The translations under genes and the position numbers were made by a program. This document shows positions 8,978 to 18,451 of a DNA stretch of 64,000 bases, piece by piece. The stretch comes from Streptomyces sp. NBC_01216 (lineage in GTDB: Bacteria; Actinomycetota; Actinomycetes; Streptomycetales; Streptomycetaceae). Below the pieces are notes generated by a model, which saw only the letters and a list, made by a program, of their open reading frames with translations, did no database searches and had not been told where the DNA came from. The stretch spans positions 5,766,001 to 5,830,000 of the forward strand of contig NZ_CP108677.1 of assembly GCF_035994945.1 (NCBI RefSeq), given 5' to 3'. Each line of letters opens with the position of its first letter. The stretch's first letter is position 1.

Positions 8978-10402
8978 GTGACGTCTCGACAGCCTGATGA
9001 GCATTTGGCGCGCAACTCCAGACTCCGACTCGTCCGTCCGCGGGCACTCGCGACCGCCCGACGGGCCGTGACGACCCGGCGGACACGGCCGGCGCCGCGT
9101 CCGCCGGAGGGCACTCCGCCCCGCGCGGAACTGGCCCGCCAGGCGCGGACCGTCCTCGCCGACGCCGTACGGATCGCCCGCTGGGCCGCCGACGGACGCG
9201 CGGCCGGACTCGTCGCGGTCACCGGCCCCGGCGCCGCCTCCGCCCAGGAACGCGCCGCCCTCGCACTGGACCTGACTCCGGACCAGGTCCGGGCCGGCTG
9301 GGACCGGGCCCGTCTCGCCGGGCTCGTCGAGATCCACGGCGACACGGCGCGCCCCGGCTGGCGGCTGCAGGCATGGGATCGCGACGACTCCGCCGTGCTA
9401 CGCGGCTGGGTCGCCCTGTTCGACGCCTGGTCGCTGGTCCACCCGGCGCCCGAGGGGGTGGCGCCCGGCACCGTCGCCGAGGTCGTCGAGGCCGTCCCCC
9501 AGGTCCTCTCGCTCCTTCAGCTGTCCGCGGGGCCGGTGGCCGCCCCGGCCCTCCTCGACCTGCTCCGCCGACGCGTCGAGGAACTGCGCGAGGAACGCTG
9601 CGAGGTCCCCTGCGGCCCCCGGCCCCCTGGGGACACCGCGCCCCCCGCCCGGGAGGCCGTTCCCGGCGCGCCGGAGACCGGCGGACTCTGTCCGCTGCTC
9701 GCCTGGGCCCTGGACGGCCTCGCGGCCGTCGGAGCCCTGACCCTCGGCCCCGACCAGGCGACCCTGACACCCCTCGGCAACTGGGCGGTCTGGGTCAAAC
9801 TGGAGCAGATCTGCGTCGCGGCCCAGAGCCCGGCCGGGAACATCGAGCAGTCCGCCGAGGACATGCTCCGCGGCTGCGCCCGTCTCACTCCGGGGCCGGC
9901 CCGCGACGAGTACCGTGCCTGGCTGGCGGCCCGGACCTTCTCCAGCGCGGTCACCGAACTCCTGGCTGTGGCGCGCGGCGAGGACGCCCTGCTGCGCGGT
10001 CTCGCGTTCGAGGCCCTCCGGGTCGTCGGCGCCCCCGCCGAGACCGAGGTCCGGGCCGCCGCCGAGGAACCCCCGCTCCGCCCGTACGCCCTGCTCTGGC
10101 TCGCCGAGTACGACGGCGCCGACCCCGACGACGCGCAGGAGGTGCTGTCCCGCGAGGAGGCGACCTGGCTCTGGGTCGACACCGCCGCGGCCGTCGCCGA
10201 CCACGGAGAGAGCGCGCTGCTCGTCCGCCACCTCGACTCCGCCGTGCAGGGCACGGTCCCGGCCCTCCTCGACGAGGTCCAGGCCGTCGGCCACCCCCGG
10301 ACGGTCCAGGTCCTGGTCGCGCTCGCCGCCGCGCACCCCGATCCCGCCCTCGCCAAGGCCGTACGGCGAGCCGCCTTCCAGGTCCACACCGGCGGAGTCT
10401 GA
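8978..10402 (+). CDS. Conserved Streptomyces protein with helical-repeat character, function unknown
   Basis: About 474 residues from the GTG at 8978. I do not recognise a named family. The first 40 residues are arginine-rich (RLRLVRPRALATARRAVTTRRTR). The remainder is soluble and alternates helices rich in Ala, Leu, Glu and Arg, with a winged-helix-like stretch (LALDLTPDQVRAGWDRARLAGLVEI). The C-terminal third resembles HEAT-type repeats (EDALLRGLAFEALRVVG, then PALLDEVQAVGHPRTVQVLVALAAAHPD). There are no membrane segments or catalytic motifs. The gene stands alone and ends at a strong bidirectional hairpin. A longer ATG start at 8942 is possible, but the GTG has a GGGAAG sequence 8 bases upstream. 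Confidence 0.75.
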   Translation: MTSRQPDEHLARNSRLRLVRPRALATARRAVTTRRTRPAPRPPEGTPPRAELARQARTVLADAVRIARWAADGRAAGLVAVTGPGAASAQERAALALDLTPDQVRAGWDRARLAGLVEIHGDTARPGWRLQAWDRDDSAVLRGWVALFDAWSLVHPAPEGVAPGTVAEVVEAVPQVLSLLQLSAGPVAAPALLDLLRRRVEELREERCEVPCGPRPPGDTAPPAREAVPGAPETGGLCPLLAWALDGLAAVGALTLGPDQATLTPLGNWAVWVKLEQICVAAQSPAGNIEQSAEDMLRGCARLTPGPARDEYRAWLAARTFSSAVTELLAVARGEDALLRGLAFEALRVVGAPAETEVRAAAEEPPLRPYALLWLAEYDGADPDDAQEVLSREEATWLWVDTAAAVADHGESALLVRHLDSAVQGTVPALLDEVQAVGHPRTVQVLVALAAAHPDPALAKAVRRAAFQVHTGGV

Positions 10403-10425
10403 CCGCCCAGCCCCGGGAGCCGCCG

Positions 10426-10474
10426 AGTGAACCGTGCCCCGCCGGGCGATGCGCCCGGCGGGGCACGGTTCACT
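10426..10474. terminator. Bidirectional hairpin between convergent genes
   Basis: Perfect 22-bp arms at 10426-10447 and 10453-10474 surround a 5-base loop (GATGC). The right arm contains the stop codon of the VOC gene (10470-10472), so this hairpin serves both convergent transcripts. Confidence 0.85.
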
Positions 10475-10871
10475 CCGAGACTCCCGGGGCGTACGTCCCG
10501 AAGGACCAGATGTTGCCCTCGGAGTCCCGCGCCATGTAGTCCCGCGCCCCGTAGTCCTGGTCCGTGGGCGGCATCACGATCTCGGCGCCGTGCTCCACGG
10601 CCCGCGCGTGGTGCGCGTCCACGTCGGCGACCCGGACGTACACCCCGACGGGGCCGCCGTCCGCCATCAGCCGGTCGAACTCGGTACCGGTGCCCTTGCT
10701 GCCCAGCATCACCAGCCCGTTGCCGTGTGAGAGCTCCGCGTGGACGACCTTGCCGTCCTCTCCCTCGAACACGGACTTCTCGGTGAAGCCGAACGCCTCC
10801 GTCAGCAGGGTGACGGCGGCCTTCGCGTCGTCGTACATGAGGGTCGGACAGATGTCGGGTGCCTCGCCCAT
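10470..10871 (-). CDS. VOC-superfamily (glyoxalase/bleomycin-resistance fold) protein
   Basis: 133 residues with the paired beta-alpha-beta-beta-beta modules of the vicinal-oxygen-chelate fold. The N-terminal module starts CPTLMYDDAKAAVTLLTEAFGF. The second contains VYVRVADVDAHHARAVEHGAEI and ends with the typical YMARDSEGNIWSFGTY. Likely metal ligands are His near the end of the first module (VHAEL) and Glu in DSEGN. Substrate unknown; this subtype (PhnB/YdeO-like) is often annotated as glyoxalase. The ATG at 10871 has GGAG 8 bases upstream and is preferred over the GTG three codons earlier. Confidence 0.87.
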   Translation of the reverse strand: MGEAPDICPTLMYDDAKAAVTLLTEAFGFTEKSVFEGEDGKVVHAELSHGNGLVMLGSKGTGTEFDRLMADGGPVGVYVRVADVDAHHARAVEHGAEIVMPPTDQDYGARDYMARDSEGNIWSFGTYAPGVSE

Positions 10872-10943
10872 CCCGATCACTCCTTCTCGCTCGCTCCGCC
10901 GGAATGTGACCCGGGTCTCAGTCTGACAGTCGTCGCCGGTGTG

Positions 10944-11834
10944 TCAGCGGAAGGTGTCGCACCGGGCCATGTCGCCGGTCTCGAAGCCCGTACGGAACCA
11001 CTGCCGGCGCTGCGCCGCCGACCCGTGGGTCCACGTCTCGGGTGTCACCCGGCCCTGGAGCCTCTCCTGGACCCGGTCGTCGCCCACCGCCGCCGCCGCA
11101 TCCAGACCCTCCCGGATGTCCGCTTCCGTCAGCCGGGTGAGCAGCGGGCGGCCGGTCTTCGCGTCCGGAGCCGACGTCGCGTGGTGCGCCCACACGCCCG
11201 CGTAGCAGTCCGCCTGCAGTTCGACCCGTACGGACTGGGAGGCGGCTCCCGCGCGCCCGTCCCGGGCGCGTGCGAGTGCGCCCGTCTGGTTCTGGACGTG
11301 GTGTCCGTACTCGTGCGCCACCACGTATGCCTGCGCGAAGGGACCTCCGGTCGCACCGAACGTGGTCCGCAGCTCGTCGAAGAAGCCGAGGTCCAGGTAG
11401 ACCCGCCGGTCGCCCGGGCAGTAGAAGGGCCCGACCGCGGAGGTGGCCGAGCCGCAGGCGGTGGACACCCGGCCGGTGAACATCACCGTGCGCGCGTCCC
11501 CGTAGCGGCCCCCGCGCCGCGCGTACTCCGCGCGCCAGTAGTCCTGGAGACTGTTGACGACCGCCACGATCCGGCAGTCGTCGCGGGTGTTCGCGTCCGC
11601 TCCCGTCCGGCAGGTCCGCTCCACCCGGGCGGCGGACGAGGCGCTCGCGGCCCGGTCCTCGTCACCGGCGGAGAGGCCCAGCTGTTCGGGGCCCACGCCG
11701 AACAGGACGCCCAGGACGAGGGCGATGAGCCCGACGATCCCGCCGCCGACGGTGGCCCCGCCGCCGGGGACGCGGTTGCCGCGGACGTCCCGCACCTCCG
11801 AGGTGTCCAGCTCGGCGTCGTCGTCGAACCGCAT
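10944..11834 (-). CDS. Membrane-anchored neutral zinc metallopeptidase (YpfJ family)
   Basis: 296 residues. A cytoplasmic N-terminus carries the family-typical opening [19 protein letters not shown]. It is followed by one membrane helix at about residues 30-48 and an outer domain. The zinc motif HEYGHH at residues 174-179 and the downstream ELQADCYAG (Glu205) supply the two His and the third ligand, as in other HExxH peptidases of this family. Cysteines at 75, 87, 127, 139 and 210 may form disulfides outside the cell. The family is widespread but its substrate is unknown. The gene is monocistronic and lies upstream of the VOC gene in the same direction. Confidence 0.88.
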   Translation of the reverse strand: MRFDDDAELDTSEVRDVRGNRVPGGGATVGGGIVGLIALVLGVLFGVGPEQLGLSAGDEDRAASASSAARVERTCRTGADANTRDDCRIVAVVNSLQDYWRAEYARRGGRYGDARTVMFTGRVSTACGSATSAVGPFYCPGDRRVYLDLGFFDELRTTFGATGGPFAQAYVVAHEYGHHVQNQTGALARARDGRAGAASQSVRVELQADCYAGVWAHHATSAPDAKTGRPLLTRLTEADIREGLDAAAAVGDDRVQERLQGRVTPETWTHGSAAQRRQWFRTGFETGDMARCDTFR

Positions 11835-12090
11835 GGGCCACCGTCCTCCGCGTCGTGCCGCGGCCCTGGCCGCGGCCCTCCGGCCGAGTATCGATCACTC
11901 CGAACGGCCCCGCCCCTTGTGCGCGGCGGCGGAGAGGGAGGGGCGGCACCGCCCACCGCCGAGAGCATGTCCGAAAAGCAGTTGCAAGCGACCGTTAGAC
12001 TGGCTGCATGGCCATTCTCCTTGCGCACGCGTAGCGGCGTCGAAACCGTCAGAGCCCTTCCGCCGTCCATCCCCGCCCTGGAGTCTGTCC

Positions 12091-13689
<1,599 letters not shown>

Positions 13690-14077
13690 CGGGAGCGAGC
13701 CGGGGTGCGGGCCGCGCCCGCGACCGGCGGGCCGACCGCTTCGGCCCTCCGCTGATCATTCCGGTATGGATCATTCGGCTCATGGGTGATCCTTCATCTG
13801 AGTGAGTGCGTCTCATACCCCCGGTGCGGCACCCGGCGGAATCCTTCCGTCAGGTGTCGCGCCGTCCTCTTTCCCGACGGACGTGCTGACCTGGGACTTC
13901 CCGCGCTCGGCGGCTTCCCCGCGTGTCTCGCACGCATCGGAATGAGGGCTTCCGGTCGTGTCGGCGCCTTGTCTTCCGGCGAACCCGGCGGAACGGACCT
14001 CGTCGAATGGGTGGCCAGGACGTCCGGAAGGGGTGATCATGAGAAGTCCAGAGCGCACTTCCCATGAGGAGGCACGG
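13690..14077. other. Intergenic region ahead of the small HTH gene, with a direct repeat
   Basis: There is no convincing gene in these 388 bases. A pair of near-identical 10-11 base direct repeats, GATCATTCCGG (13754-13764) and GATCATTCGGC (13769-13779), is followed by a GGTGATCC half. Such repeats could be a regulator site or part of the promoter of the HTH gene. An in-frame ATG at 14039 would extend that gene by 13 codons. Apart from these, the region looks like plain non-coding sequence. Confidence 0.5.
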
Positions 14078-14299
14078 GTGGCCGAGACTCTGAAGAAGGG
14101 CAGCCGGGTGACCGGCGCCGCGCGCGACAAGCTCGCGGCAGACCTGAAGAAGAAGTACGACTCCGGTGCGAGCATCCGGGCGCTGGCCGAGGAAACCGGC
14201 CGCTCCTATGGATTCGTCCATCGGATGCTCAGCGAGTCCGGAGTCACACTGCGTGGACGTGGCGGAGCGACGCGAGGCAAGAAGACGTCCTCGGCCTGA
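14078..14299 (+). CDS. Small helix-turn-helix protein (73 residues)
   Basis: A very small basic protein starting VAETLKKGSRVTGAARDKL, almost entirely a single helix-turn-helix: SGASIRALAEETGRSYGFVHRMLSESGV at about residues 29-56 is the resolvase/MarR-like HTH. A short RGRGGATRGKK tail follows that could touch the DNA minor groove. The GTG at 14078 has a GAGGAGG ribosome site. An ATG at 14039 with GGAAGGGG is an alternative adding MRSPERTSHEEAR. The protein is conserved in Streptomyces as I recall. No partner gene is adjacent and its targets are unknown. A hairpin at 14340-14371 follows. Confidence 0.85.
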   Translation: MAETLKKGSRVTGAARDKLAADLKKKYDSGASIRALAEETGRSYGFVHRMLSESGVTLRGRGGATRGKKTSSA

Positions 14300-14339
14300 C
14301 TCGGGGCGCGGTTCGTCGGGTCCACCGGTTCCGAGGTGG

Positions 14340-14371
14340 CCACCCGGTCGGCCGTGCGGTCGACCGGGTGG
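14340..14371. terminator. Hairpin after the small HTH gene
   Basis: 11-bp perfect arms (14340-14350 and 14361-14371, CCACCCGGTCG/CGACCGGGTGG) with a 10-base loop lie 40 bases after the HTH stop. Confidence 0.65.
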
Positions 14372-14447
14372 TTACTGTGCAGTCACTTAGTGGCCGAAGC
14401 GGTTACTGAGCGATCGCCCAGTGCTGCACCGGAACCGGAGGCGCCCC

Positions 14448-15245
14448 ATGACTTCGCTCGACTCTGTGCTCGTGTTCGACAAGGACGGTGTACGGCTCAC
14501 CGTCGAGGACGCCGTTGCCACGGTGACCCTGACCAATCCGGCGAAGCGCAACGCCCAGTCTCCCGCTCTGTGGCGGGCGTTGGTGGAAGCCGGCCGGTCA
14601 TTGCCCGGCAGCGTGCGGGTCGTGGTACTGCGGGGAGAGGGCCAGTCCTTCTCCGCGGGTCTCGACCGGCAGGCGTTCACGCCCGAGGGCTTCGACGGCG
14701 AGCCGTCCTTCCTCGACCTGGCACGGGGTTCCGACGAGGACCTCGACGCGGTCATCGCCGAGTACCAGGAGGCGTTCACCTGGTGGCGCCGCGGCGACCT
14801 CGTGTCGATCGCGGCCGTCCAGGGGCACGCCATCGGCGCCGGCTTCCAGCTCGCCCTCGCCTGCGACCTGCGGGTCGTCGCCGAGGACGTGCAGTTCGCC
14901 ATGCGCGAGACCAGCCTGGGCCTGGTGCCGGACCTCACCGGCACACATCCCCTGGTCTCGCTCGTGGGCCCTGCCCGCGCGCTGGAGATCTGCGCCACGG
15001 GCCGCTTCGTCCACGCCGACGAGGCCGAGCGGATCGGCCTCGCCAACATCGCCGTGCCCGGTGCCGAGCTCGACGCCGCGGTCCGGGACCTCGCAGCGGC
15101 CCTGCTCGCCGCTCCCCGTGACGCGGTGATCGAGACCAAGGCGCTGCTCCAGGGCGCCTCCGGCCGCACCTACGAGGAGCAGCGCGTCGCCGAGCGGGCC
15201 GCCCAGGCCCGTCGCCTGCGCGACCTGGCCGGCCTGGGCGACTGA
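14448..15245 (+). CDS. Enoyl-CoA hydratase/isomerase (crotonase) family protein
   Basis: 265 residues of crotonase fold. The two oxyanion-hole regions are visible: VLRGEGQSFSAGLDRQAF near residue 65 and VQGHAIGAGFQLALACDLRV near 125, followed by FAMRETSLGLVPDLTGT. In classical enoyl-CoA hydratase two glutamates act here. The second site reads ETSLGLVPD, so one Glu is present and the second position carries Asp (VPDLTG), as in isomerase-like members. The exact reaction is therefore open. The ATG at 14448 has GGAGG 6 bases upstream. The stop codon TGA is also the first triplet of the repeated hairpin motif at 15243-15280. Confidence 0.87.
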   Translation: MTSLDSVLVFDKDGVRLTVEDAVATVTLTNPAKRNAQSPALWRALVEAGRSLPGSVRVVVLRGEGQSFSAGLDRQAFTPEGFDGEPSFLDLARGSDEDLDAVIAEYQEAFTWWRRGDLVSIAAVQGHAIGAGFQLALACDLRVVAEDVQFAMRETSLGLVPDLTGTHPLVSLVGPARALEICATGRFVHADEAERIGLANIAVPGAELDAAVRDLAAALLAAPRDAVIETKALLQGASGRTYEEQRVAERAAQARRLRDLAGLGD

Positions 15246-15280
15246 GAGCCTGCCGGCCGAAGGCACCCGACAGGCTCTGA
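15243..15280. repeat. Stop-anchored hairpin repeat (TGAGAGCCTGCCGG ... CCGACAGGCTCTGA)
   Basis: An inverted repeat whose left arm starts at the stop codon of the enoyl-CoA hydratase gene and whose right arm ends in GGCTCTGA. The same core recurs at 21202-21216, 46692-46745, 50496-50580, 50647-50662, 52082-52105 and 56708-56746. It probably acts as a terminator or 3'-end stabiliser. Confidence 0.75.
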
Positions 15281-15332
15281 CCCGCGCGAGCCACCGCGGA
15301 CACCCCGTCGGCGGACGCCGGCCGGGACACCC

Positions 15333-16073
15333 TCACCGCACCTCGGACACCAGGACCGTGACCGCGGTCCCCGCCGGAGAGGCCGCGGTCAGGGCCGCGC
15401 GGACGGCTCGGGCCACGTCCAGGGCGCGACGGCCGGCGGTCACGGCGCACTCCACCCGGAGCGCGTCCGGCGCGCGGTGGACCGGCGGGCCCAGGGCGTC
15501 CGTGAGTGCGGCCACGCCCGCGACGGCCCGCACGGTCACCGCGACCGGGTCCGTCACGGCCGGCGAGGTGTGCCCGGGGGGTGGCGCGACGTCCGGGTCC
15601 TCGGCGGTGCCCGTCCCGTCCCCGACGAGTTCCGTCACCCGCAGATCCACCCGTACGGCCCTCAGGCCCAGCTCCGTCTCCGCCGCGGCGCAGAGCGCCG
15701 CGCGGACCTGCTCCGCCAGGGCGGGCAGTGGGTGGTCACCCGACACGGCGAACTCCGCCGTGATCCCCAGCGGTCCCGGCGGCAGCCCGCCCGGCGGCAG
15801 CCCGCCCGGCGGTACGGGCGAGGGCACACCGGGCGGCCCGTTCCCCGCCGAGTCCGCCGGCCCGGCCGCCGCCTCCGGGGCCGCCACGAGTCCCACCCGC
15901 AGGCGCCCCGGGATCACGCCGTCCACCCGGCCGGCGGCCCGCAGCAGCACCGTCCGCGCCGCCCGTTCCGCCAGCCACACGCCGTCCCGCTCGTCCCCCA
16001 GTGGCAGTAGCAGGCCCGGCCCCAGCCGCCCGCGTACCGCCGCCGCCCATCCCGCTTCCGCACGCGTCGTCAT
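15333..16073 (-). CDS. Protein with two degenerate Asp23-like modules (misnamed nucleopolyhedrovirus P10 family)
   Basis: 246 residues, divergent from the Asp23 operon. Database entries for this family often carry the name 'nucleopolyhedrovirus P10' (recalled), which fits a proline/glycine-repeat stretch here (GGLPPGGLPPG, encoded by tandem 15-base repeats near 15780) rather than any function. By eye, both halves follow the Asp23 pattern of helix, strand, strand, helix, strand. The first runs from about residue 35 (WLAERAARTVLLRAAGRVDGV) through ITAEFAVSGDHPLPALAEQVRAAL to VRVDLRVTEL. The second is PVAVTVRAVAGVAALTDAL, LRVECAVTAGRRALDVARAVRAAL, VTVLVSEV. I infer a divergent Asp23-domain protein acting with its neighbours. 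Confidence in the domain call is moderate. Confidence 0.72.
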   Translation of the reverse strand: MTTRAEAGWAAAVRGRLGPGLLLPLGDERDGVWLAERAARTVLLRAAGRVDGVIPGRLRVGLVAAPEAAAGPADSAGNGPPGVPSPVPPGGLPPGGLPPGPLGITAEFAVSGDHPLPALAEQVRAALCAAAETELGLRAVRVDLRVTELVGDGTGTAEDPDVAPPPGHTSPAVTDPVAVTVRAVAGVAALTDALGPPVHRAPDALRVECAVTAGRRALDVARAVRAALTAASPAGTAVTVLVSEVR

Positions 16074-16185
16074 CAGTCCAGCCTGCCGCATCCCCGGCGC
16101 GCGACCGGGTAAGCGCACTTAATGTGAGCGAAGGAGCTGAAAACAGCCCCGATCTCCCTCGATCCTCCGGAAGGGGCGAACGGCG

Positions 16186-16638
16186 ATGAGCGAGACCACG
16201 CATTCCGACGGACTGTCCGTGACCAAGCGGGGCGGCGGCCCCCCGGCTACCCGCGGACGCACGACGATCGCCGACGGCGTCGTCGAGAAGATCGCCGGCC
16301 TGGCCGCGCGGGACGTCGTCGGCGTCCACGCCATGGGCAGCGGTCTCTCCCGCACCCTCGGGGCCGTTCGCGACCGGGTACCGGGCGGAGGCAGCGCCAA
16401 GTCGAACGCCACCAGGGGTGTCAAGGCCGAGGTCGGCGAGGTGCAGACCGCCCTCGACCTGGAGATCGTCGTCGACTACGGAGTCTCGATCTCCGAGGTG
16501 GCCGGCGAGGTCCGCGAGAACGTGGTCGCGGCCGTGGAGCGCATGACCGGCCTGGAGGTCGTCGAGGTCAACATCGCCGTCAGCGACGTGAAGCTGCCGG
16601 ACGAAGAGGACGAAGAGCCGGAGCAGCGGCTCCAGTAG
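16186..16638 (+). CDS. Asp23/Gls24-family envelope stress protein (first copy)
   Basis: 150 residues with a single, clear Asp23 domain from about residue 24: RTTIADGVVEKIAGLAARDVVGVHAMG, then ALDLEIVVDYGVSISEVAGEVRENVVAAVERMTGLEVVEVNIAVSDV. In Staphylococcus, Asp23 is an abundant soluble protein that coats the inner membrane through the anchor AmaP and protects the cell envelope. Here the gene starts a five-gene plus-strand run with an AmaP-like gene at its end, supporting the same role. The acidic tail DEEDEEPEQRLQ is typical. The ATG at 16186 is preceded by GGAAGGGG. Confidence 0.92.
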   Translation: MSETTHSDGLSVTKRGGGPPATRGRTTIADGVVEKIAGLAARDVVGVHAMGSGLSRTLGAVRDRVPGGGSAKSNATRGVKAEVGEVQTALDLEIVVDYGVSISEVAGEVRENVVAAVERMTGLEVVEVNIAVSDVKLPDEEDEEPEQRLQ

Positions 16639-16668
16639 CCGCGGGCGGCCGGGCGGAAAGGGCTCAGC

Positions 16669-16860
16669 ATGAGCATGGCATCGGTCGGCCTGGTGGCCGG
16701 CATGGCCCTCGGCTTCGCCGGATACTTCGGCGGCTTCGGGGCGTTTCTCCTGGTCGCGGCCTTGGGGGCGATCGGATTCGTCGTCGGGCGCTTCCTCGAG
16801 GGCGATCTCGAAGCCGGCGACTTCTTCCGGAGTCGCGCACGCGGCGACCGGCGGCGGTGA
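16669..16860 (+). CDS. Small glycine-rich membrane protein (DUF2273-like)
   Basis: 63 residues with one or two membrane helices (SVGLVAGMALGFAGYFGGFGAFLLVAALGAIGFVVGRFLEG) and a basic tail. It resembles the short DUF2273 proteins that accompany Asp23 genes in other bacteria. It starts 30 bases after the first Asp23 gene with an AAAGGG site and ends in a 4-base GTGA overlap with the second Asp23 gene. It could anchor or organise the Asp23 layer at the membrane; this is inferred from position. Confidence 0.85.
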   Translation: MSMASVGLVAGMALGFAGYFGGFGAFLLVAALGAIGFVVGRFLEGDLEAGDFFRSRARGDRRR

Positions 16861-17216
16861 CCCGGGTGGCAACGGTTCCGGTCGGAGCCGCGGGCCGCGG
16901 GGCGACCACCATCGCCGACCGGGTCGTCGCGAAGATCGCCGCACGGGCGGCACGGGAGGCACTCGTCTCCCTGCCCGGGGAGGCTTCGGCACCGCACGCC
17001 TCGGTCGTCGTCCACCGGGACACGGCGCGGGTCTCGGTAAGCCTGGAGCTCGGCTATCCCGCCGATCTCAGCCGCCAGTGCGGCGCGGTCCGCAGCCGGG
17101 TGAGGCGGCGGGTCGAGGAACTGGCCGGTCTGGAGGTGCCGGAAGTGACCGTGCACGTCGAGCGGCTGTACTCGCCGCACACGGCGCGCGACTCCGCCCG
17201 GGGGAGGCTGCGGTGA
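16857..17216 (+). CDS. Second Asp23-family protein
   Basis: 119 residues, a compact Asp23 domain: ATTIADRVVAKIAARAAREALV at about residue 16, then VSVSLELGYPADLSRQCGAVRSRVRRRVEELAGLEVPEVTVHVERL. The N-terminal TTIADRVV matches the first copy, so the two are paralogues, but the YG turn of the first copy is YP here. Coupling is by GTGA overlaps at both ends. Two divergent Asp23 proteins in one operon suggest mixed assemblies rather than gene dosage. Confidence 0.88.
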   Translation: MTRVATVPVGAAGRGATTIADRVVAKIAARAAREALVSLPGEASAPHASVVVHRDTARVSVSLELGYPADLSRQCGAVRSRVRRRVEELAGLEVPEVTVHVERLYSPHTARDSARGRLR

Positions 17217-17827
17217 CCGCGGAACCCGGCACGGAGCCCGTGCCACCGGCGCCCCCCGCCCGGGAGGAGCGGCCCGACGCGGTGCCCGCGCGCCGGTTCT
17301 GGGCGGTACGGCGCGTCCCCGCCGGGCTGGTCGCCCTGATCCTGCTCGGAGCCACCGGCCTGCTCCTCTACGACGTCGCCGCGGTGCGGGCCGGCCACAG
17401 CGCCATGCAGTGGCGGCGCGACCTCGCCGACGACCTGGCCACGACCCCCCTCGACAACGCCTGGGTGCAGGCCGGGGCGGCCCTCGCCGTACTCCTCGGC
17501 GTCTGGCTCCTCGTGCTGGCGGCCACCCCCGGCCTGCGCGCCGTGCTGCCCATGCGACGGCGCCACGCCGACGTATGCGCCGGGCTCGACCGCGACGCCG
17601 TCGCGCTCATCCTGCGCGACCGGGCCATGGAGGTCTCCGGCGTGCAGTCGGCCCGGGTGAAGGCGAGACGGCGCAGGGTGGCGGTGCGCGCGGTCTCGCA
17701 CTTCCGCGAACTGGACGAGGTGCGGGCCGACCTGGACACCGTGGTCGCCACCGGCATCGAGGAACTGGGGCTCGCCCGCCCGCCGGCGGCGACCGTCCGG
17801 GTGACCCGCCCGCCGAAGAAGGGATGA
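17213..17827 (+). CDS. Membrane protein with DUF6286-type C-terminus
   Basis: 204 residues. A cytoplasmic proline-rich N-terminus is followed by two membrane helices, about residues 40-60 (LVALILLGATGLLLYDVAAV) and 85-110 (AGAALAVLLGVWLLVLAATPGL). The soluble C-terminal domain starts ADVCAGLDRDAVALILRDRAMEVSGVQSARVK, followed by VAVRAVSHFRELDEVRADLDTVVATGIEELGL and ATVRVTRP. That pattern resembles an Asp23 fold. The GTG at 17213 sits in a GTGA overlap and has a GGGGAGG site. Its place between Asp23 and AmaP genes suggests a membrane-bound member of the same complex. DUF6286 is my recollection of the family name. Confidence 0.8.
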   Translation: MTAEPGTEPVPPAPPAREERPDAVPARRFWAVRRVPAGLVALILLGATGLLLYDVAAVRAGHSAMQWRRDLADDLATTPLDNAWVQAGAALAVLLGVWLLVLAATPGLRAVLPMRRRHADVCAGLDRDAVALILRDRAMEVSGVQSARVKARRRRVAVRAVSHFRELDEVRADLDTVVATGIEELGLARPPAATVRVTRPPKKG

Positions 17828-18417
17828 GGATGACCGTCGTCCTGCGCCGCGTCAACCGGATCGTGCTCGGCCTCGTGGGGCTGGCCCTCGTCGCCGTCGG
17901 CGGGGCGGTGCTCGCGGCCGGCCTGGACCTGCCCGTACCGGACTGGTGGCCGTGGTCGGGCCCCGCCGACGTGCTGCTGAGCCGGGCCGAACGGCAGCGG
18001 TGGCGCGACGAAGGCTGGTGGTGGCCCGCGGTCATCGCCCTGCTCGGGGTTCTGGTGCTGCTGTTCCTGTGGTGGCTGCTGGCCCAGTTCCGCAGGGCCC
18101 GGCTGCGGGAGGTGGTGATCGACACCGGTGACGGAGAGGCCGCGGTCGTCAGGGGACGGGCCCTGACAGGCGTCCTGGTGGCGGACGCCGCCGCCCAGGA
18201 CGGTGTGGCCGGCGCCCGGATCGTCCTGACGGGCCGTCGCACCGCACCGCGTGCCCGGGTCGCCCTGCTCCTCGAGCCGCACGCCTCGCCGGGCGAGACC
18301 CTGCGCGGACTGACGCACGAGGCCCTGGCGCACGCCCGGACCTCCACCGGGCTGCCGTCCCTTCCGGCGGAGGCCCGGCTGCGCGCGGTCAGGCACCGGG
18401 CGCGCCGGGTCTCCTGA
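17824..18417 (+). CDS. amaP: AmaP-like alkaline shock response membrane anchor protein
   Basis: 197 residues. There are two N-terminal membrane helices (about residues 10-34 and 64-84, with RVNRIVLGLVGLALVAVGG and WWPAVIALLGVLVLLFLWW) joined by a tryptophan-rich loop. A cytoplasmic domain follows: REVVIDTGDGEAAVVRGRALTGVLVADAAAQ, then ARVALLLEPHASPGETLRGLTHEALAHARTSTGL. AmaP is the two-helix membrane anchor that recruits Asp23. The ATG at 17824 overlaps the previous stop (ATGA). A second ATG at 17830, with GAAGGG at better spacing, is an equally good start. Confidence 0.82.
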   Translation: MRMTVVLRRVNRIVLGLVGLALVAVGGAVLAAGLDLPVPDWWPWSGPADVLLSRAERQRWRDEGWWWPAVIALLGVLVLLFLWWLLAQFRRARLREVVIDTGDGEAAVVRGRALTGVLVADAAAQDGVAGARIVLTGRRTAPRARVALLLEPHASPGETLRGLTHEALAHARTSTGLPSLPAEARLRAVRHRARRVS

Positions 18418-18451
18418 CCCGGGACCCGCGGGCCCCGTGCCGGGCGGGCCG

